Position numbers and translations under genes: made by a program
DNA from: Rhodobacteraceae bacterium DSL-40
GTDB lineage: Bacteria; Pseudomonadota; Alphaproteobacteria; Rhodobacterales; Rhodobacteraceae
Assembly: GCA_003258405.1 (NCBI GenBank)
Contig: QKPN01000003.1
Span: 124,001 to 188,000, forward strand
Direction: 5' to 3'
DNA length: 64,000 bases
Shown: one piece after another, positions 61,948 through 64,000 of the stretch
Position numbering within the stretch: position 1 is the first letter of the stretch
Layout: each line of letters starts with the position of its first letter
The notes under the pieces: generated by a model
Told to the model about the DNA's origin: nothing
The model's input: only the letters and a program-made list of their open reading frames with translations
The model's database searches: none

Positions 61948-62579
61948 GGTGCTTCGTCCTCGTTAGTCTCGTTTCCCTGCGGCGTGCTGTCCTCTGTGCC
62001 GGGCACCGGCAAGCCCGGCGCGCCGCCCGCATCGATCTCCGCAATCACCTCATCGGTGATATTCAGCCTCTGGTCCGCGAGCAAGACACTGTTCTCGTCA
62101 AAGATCGCCTGGGCCTGGTGGCGCTCCATGAGGCGGACGAGGACCGGGGCGACGGCGGCATAGAACTGGCGGCGGGTCTGGTCGAGCTCCTTGGCGAGCC
62201 CATCGGAGCGCTCGTCCTGGCGCTTGCGGGCCGCGACCACGCGCTCGTCGAAGGCATCGGCGAGCTTGCGGAACTCCTGGGTCGGGATCGTGCCGCGTTT
62301 TTCGGTGAGCTGGCGCTCCTCGTCCTCGAAGGCGGTATCGATCGCGCGGGCCTCGGCGACGAGCGCCTTGCGCTTCTCCTCCTCGGCGGCGAGCAGCGCC
62401 CGGCCCGTCTCGGAATCGACGAGAATGCGTTCCTGGTTGATGAAGAGGAACGGGGCGCCCGCCGGCGGCTGCGCGACCTGCGCGCCGGCGGCGCCGGCAA
62501 GACCGGCGATGAGGCCGCAGGCCAGGGCCACGGCACGGGGCCGGAGCCTGCGCATCCGTCCTCTGCCGCGCCCGCCCAT
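61944..62579 (-). CDS. skp: OmpH/Skp-family periplasmic chaperone
   Basis: 211 aa. Positively charged N-terminus and signal peptide ending near GAAGA before QVAQPP. The coiled-coil middle EEEKRKALVAEARAIDTAFEDEERQLTEKR and later helices fit Skp/OmpH, which carries unfolded outer-membrane proteins to BamA. The C-terminus is an acidic low-complexity tail (PGTEDSTPQGNETNEDEAP). ATG 62579 directly follows the bamA stop; ATG 62555 is an alternative. Confidence 0.88.
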   Translation of the reverse strand: MGGRGRGRMRRLRPRAVALACGLIAGLAGAAGAQVAQPPAGAPFLFINQERILVDSETGRALLAAEEEKRKALVAEARAIDTAFEDEERQLTEKRGTIPTQEFRKLADAFDERVVAARKRQDERSDGLAKELDQTRRQFYAAVAPVLVRLMERHQAQAIFDENSVLLADQRLNITDEVIAEIDAGGAPGLPVPGTEDSTPQGNETNEDEAP

Positions 62580-64000
62580 CTAGAACCGCGTCTGGAGCGA
62601 GAAGCGGAAGCGCTCGGTCTTGTCGTAGTCTTCCTTCTTCAGCGGGAAGGCGTAGTTGAACCGCAGCGGCGCGAAGGGCGTGTTGACGAAGAGGCTGACG
62701 CCGGTCGAGGCGCGCAGGTGCATGTCGGCATCGACGGTGCCCATGGAGCCATCGACGTCGTCGAGACCCCAGAGCGAGCCCATGTCGGCAAAGACGCCGC
62801 CGTAGATGCCGTATTCCTGCGGCAGGCCGAGCGGGAAGCTCGCGTCGAAGCGGAGGATGCCGTAGTAGTTGCCGCCGAGGGCTTCATCGACCTCCATGTT
62901 CTGCTGCGGCGGAAGACACTCGCCGTAGTCGCAGTAGTCGCGCGGTCCGAGGCCGTTGCGCTCGAAGCCGCGGAAGGAGTCGCCGCCGGCGTTGAAGCGG
63001 TCGATGATGCGGGTGCCCTGCTTCGAGAAGATCGCGCCGCCCTCGAGGGCGGCGGAGAGGATCAGATCCTCGTCGAAGAAGCTCGTGTAGGCGCGCGCGG
63101 TGCCCTGGGTCTTCGAATGCGTCACGTCGCCGCCGAGGCCCGCGAACTCCTGGTTGAGGGTCAGGATGAAGCCCGCGCTCGGATCGACGACCGAGTTGCG
63201 CTTGTCGAAGGTGTAGGTGAAGCCGAGCGCCGAGGTGAGGAGCGCGCCCTCCTCGTTGATGATGATCTCCGAGGTGTCGTCGGCGACATCGCTGATGTCA
63301 TCCGACGAGATGCGGTACTTGATCGTCAGCCGGCCGTTCTCGCTGATCGGGAAGCCGACGCGCGGCTCGAAGCCGACATTGCTCTGGCGGAAGGTCTGCT
63401 CGCTGAGGTTTCGGGTGCGGTAGTAGATGTTGAAGCCCGCGAGAAGATCGCGGTCGAAGAGCTCGGGCTCGGCGAAGCCGAAGTCGAAGTTGCCGTATTC
63501 GGTGTTGGCCGAGATCGTCGCGGAGACGGTCTGGCCGCGGCCGAGGAAGTTGCGCTCGGTGATGCCGATCTGCGCGGTGACACCCTCGCTCGTGGAGAAG
63601 GCGCCGCCGATCGAAAGCGAGCCGGTGGGCTGTTCCTCGACCTGGACATCGACGATGGCGCGGCCGGAGCCGGAGCCGTCCCGCACGTTGACGGCGACGT
63701 TCTTGAAGTAGCCGAGGCCGCGGATGCGGTCTTCGGCGCTGCGGATCTCGCGGGTGTTGAAGGCATCGCCCTCCACGACCTGGAACTGGCGGCGGATGAC
63801 GCGGTCGAGCGTCCGGGTGTTGCCGGAGATGTCGATGCGTTCGATGAAGATGCGCTCGGCCGGCGAGAGCTCGAAGGTGATGTCGAGGATGCGGTTCGCC
63901 GCGTCCTTCGTCACCTTGGGCTGGATGTCGACGAAGGCATAGCCCTGCTGGCCGGCGATGTAGGAGATGCGCTCGACGACCTTGTCGACTTCCGAGCCGT
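62580..64000 (-). CDS. bamA: Outer-membrane protein assembly factor BamA (partial, runs off right edge)
   Basis: The C-terminal 473 codons are present: the end of POTRA 4 (SEVDKVVERISYIAGQQGYAF), POTRA 5 (PAERIFIERIDISGNTRT, VIRRQFQVVEGDAF, SAEDRIRGLGYFKNV) and the 16-strand barrel with the VRGF-like motif FRGFERNGLGPRD and the C-terminal RFRFSLQTRF. It inserts beta-barrel proteins into the outer membrane. The upstream part (POTRA 1-3 and signal) lies to the right. Followed by skp, fabZ and lpx genes in the same direction. Confidence 0.95.
   Translation of the reverse strand, partial: GSEVDKVVERISYIAGQQGYAFVDIQPKVTKDAANRILDITFELSPAERIFIERIDISGNTRTLDRVIRRQFQVVEGDAFNTREIRSAEDRIRGLGYFKNVAVNVRDGSGSGRAIVDVQVEEQPTGSLSIGGAFSTSEGVTAQIGITERNFLGRGQTVSATISANTEYGNFDFGFAEPELFDRDLLAGFNIYYRTRNLSEQTFRQSNVGFEPRVGFPISENGRLTIKYRISSDDISDVADDTSEIIINEEGALLTSALGFTYTFDKRNSVVDPSAGFILTLNQEFAGLGGDVTHSKTQGTARAYTSFFDEDLILSAALEGGAIFSKQGTRIIDRFNAGGDSFRGFERNGLGPRDYCDYGECLPPQQNMEVDEALGGNYYGILRFDASFPLGLPQEYGIYGGVFADMGSLWGLDDVDGSMGTVDADMHLRASTGVSLFVNTPFAPLRFNYAFPLKKEDYDKTERFRFSLQTRF

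Overview
The window is about 64 kb of GC-rich DNA (most of it visibly around two thirds G+C) from an alphaproteobacterium, most likely of the Rhodobacterales/Rhodobacteraceae. That placement is inferred from protein character and gene neighbourhoods: an RpoH sigma factor with an intact RpoH box, LpxI instead of LpxH in the lipid A pathway, an EF-P with the KPGKG loop, acyl-CoA synthetase joined to a liv-type transporter, and rsmI/yraN opposite a lipoprotein-glnD-murJ row. No rRNA, tRNA, CRISPR array or insertion sequence was seen. Most of the window is core chromosome.

Layout. 1-1.9 kb: end of an OsmF/YehZ-YehY osmoprotectant ABC system. 2-4.7 kb: a hybrid histidine kinase and an OmpR-type regulator. 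4.9-11.3 kb: acyl-CoA synthetase plus livG-livF-livK-livH-livM, with a strong hairpin after livK and an intrinsic terminator after livM. 11.4-15 kb: a TetR-controlled HlyD/MFS multidrug efflux pair with two 19-bp palindromic operators. 15-18.8 kb: DegP protease, response regulator and kinase. 18.9-21.1 kb: a DMT permease and an ornithine/lysine decarboxylase-type enzyme. 21.1-26.6 kb: a CHASE4-PAS-GGDEF-EAL protein and RNase R. 26.7-31.2 kb: a DUF2806-like protein, an MltB-type lipoprotein transglycosylase overlapping an NYN/LOTUS protein, and a second TetR gene divergent from a tiny secreted protein.

About 31.2-33.5 kb is a visibly AT-richer patch with a pentameric ligand-gated ion channel homologue, a small lipoprotein and a frameshifted DUF805 gene. 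It is bracketed by two nearly identical 22-bp direct repeats, so it looks acquired. 33.6-41.2 kb: tannase-family esterase, DbpA-like helicase, EF-P, ThpR, a metallo-beta-lactamase-fold hydrolase, an EnvZ-like kinase and MoeB. 41.2-46.9 kb: a membrane-anchored GNAT, cysK, an Rrf2 regulator, dut, coaBC, a ChaN-like protein and rpoH. 47-53 kb: YifB/ComM, an HSL-type hydrolase, gshB, a small membrane protein, yraN and rsmI. 52.7-58.6 kb: LpoA-like lipoprotein, glnD, murJ and a 62-aa protein. 58.6-64 kb: lpxB-lpxI-lpxA-fabZ-skp-bamA, the envelope biogenesis operon, running off the right edge.

The most unusual items are: an 82-bp intergenic element present twice (26.6 and 50.5 kb, same orientation, 78 of 82 positions identical); two unrelated TetR loci that both carry paired 19-bp operators exactly 57 bp apart centre to centre; the AT-richer ion-channel patch between direct repeats; a LivF ATPase whose Walker A lysine is arginine; and an Rrf2 regulator without the IscR cluster cysteines beside cysK.
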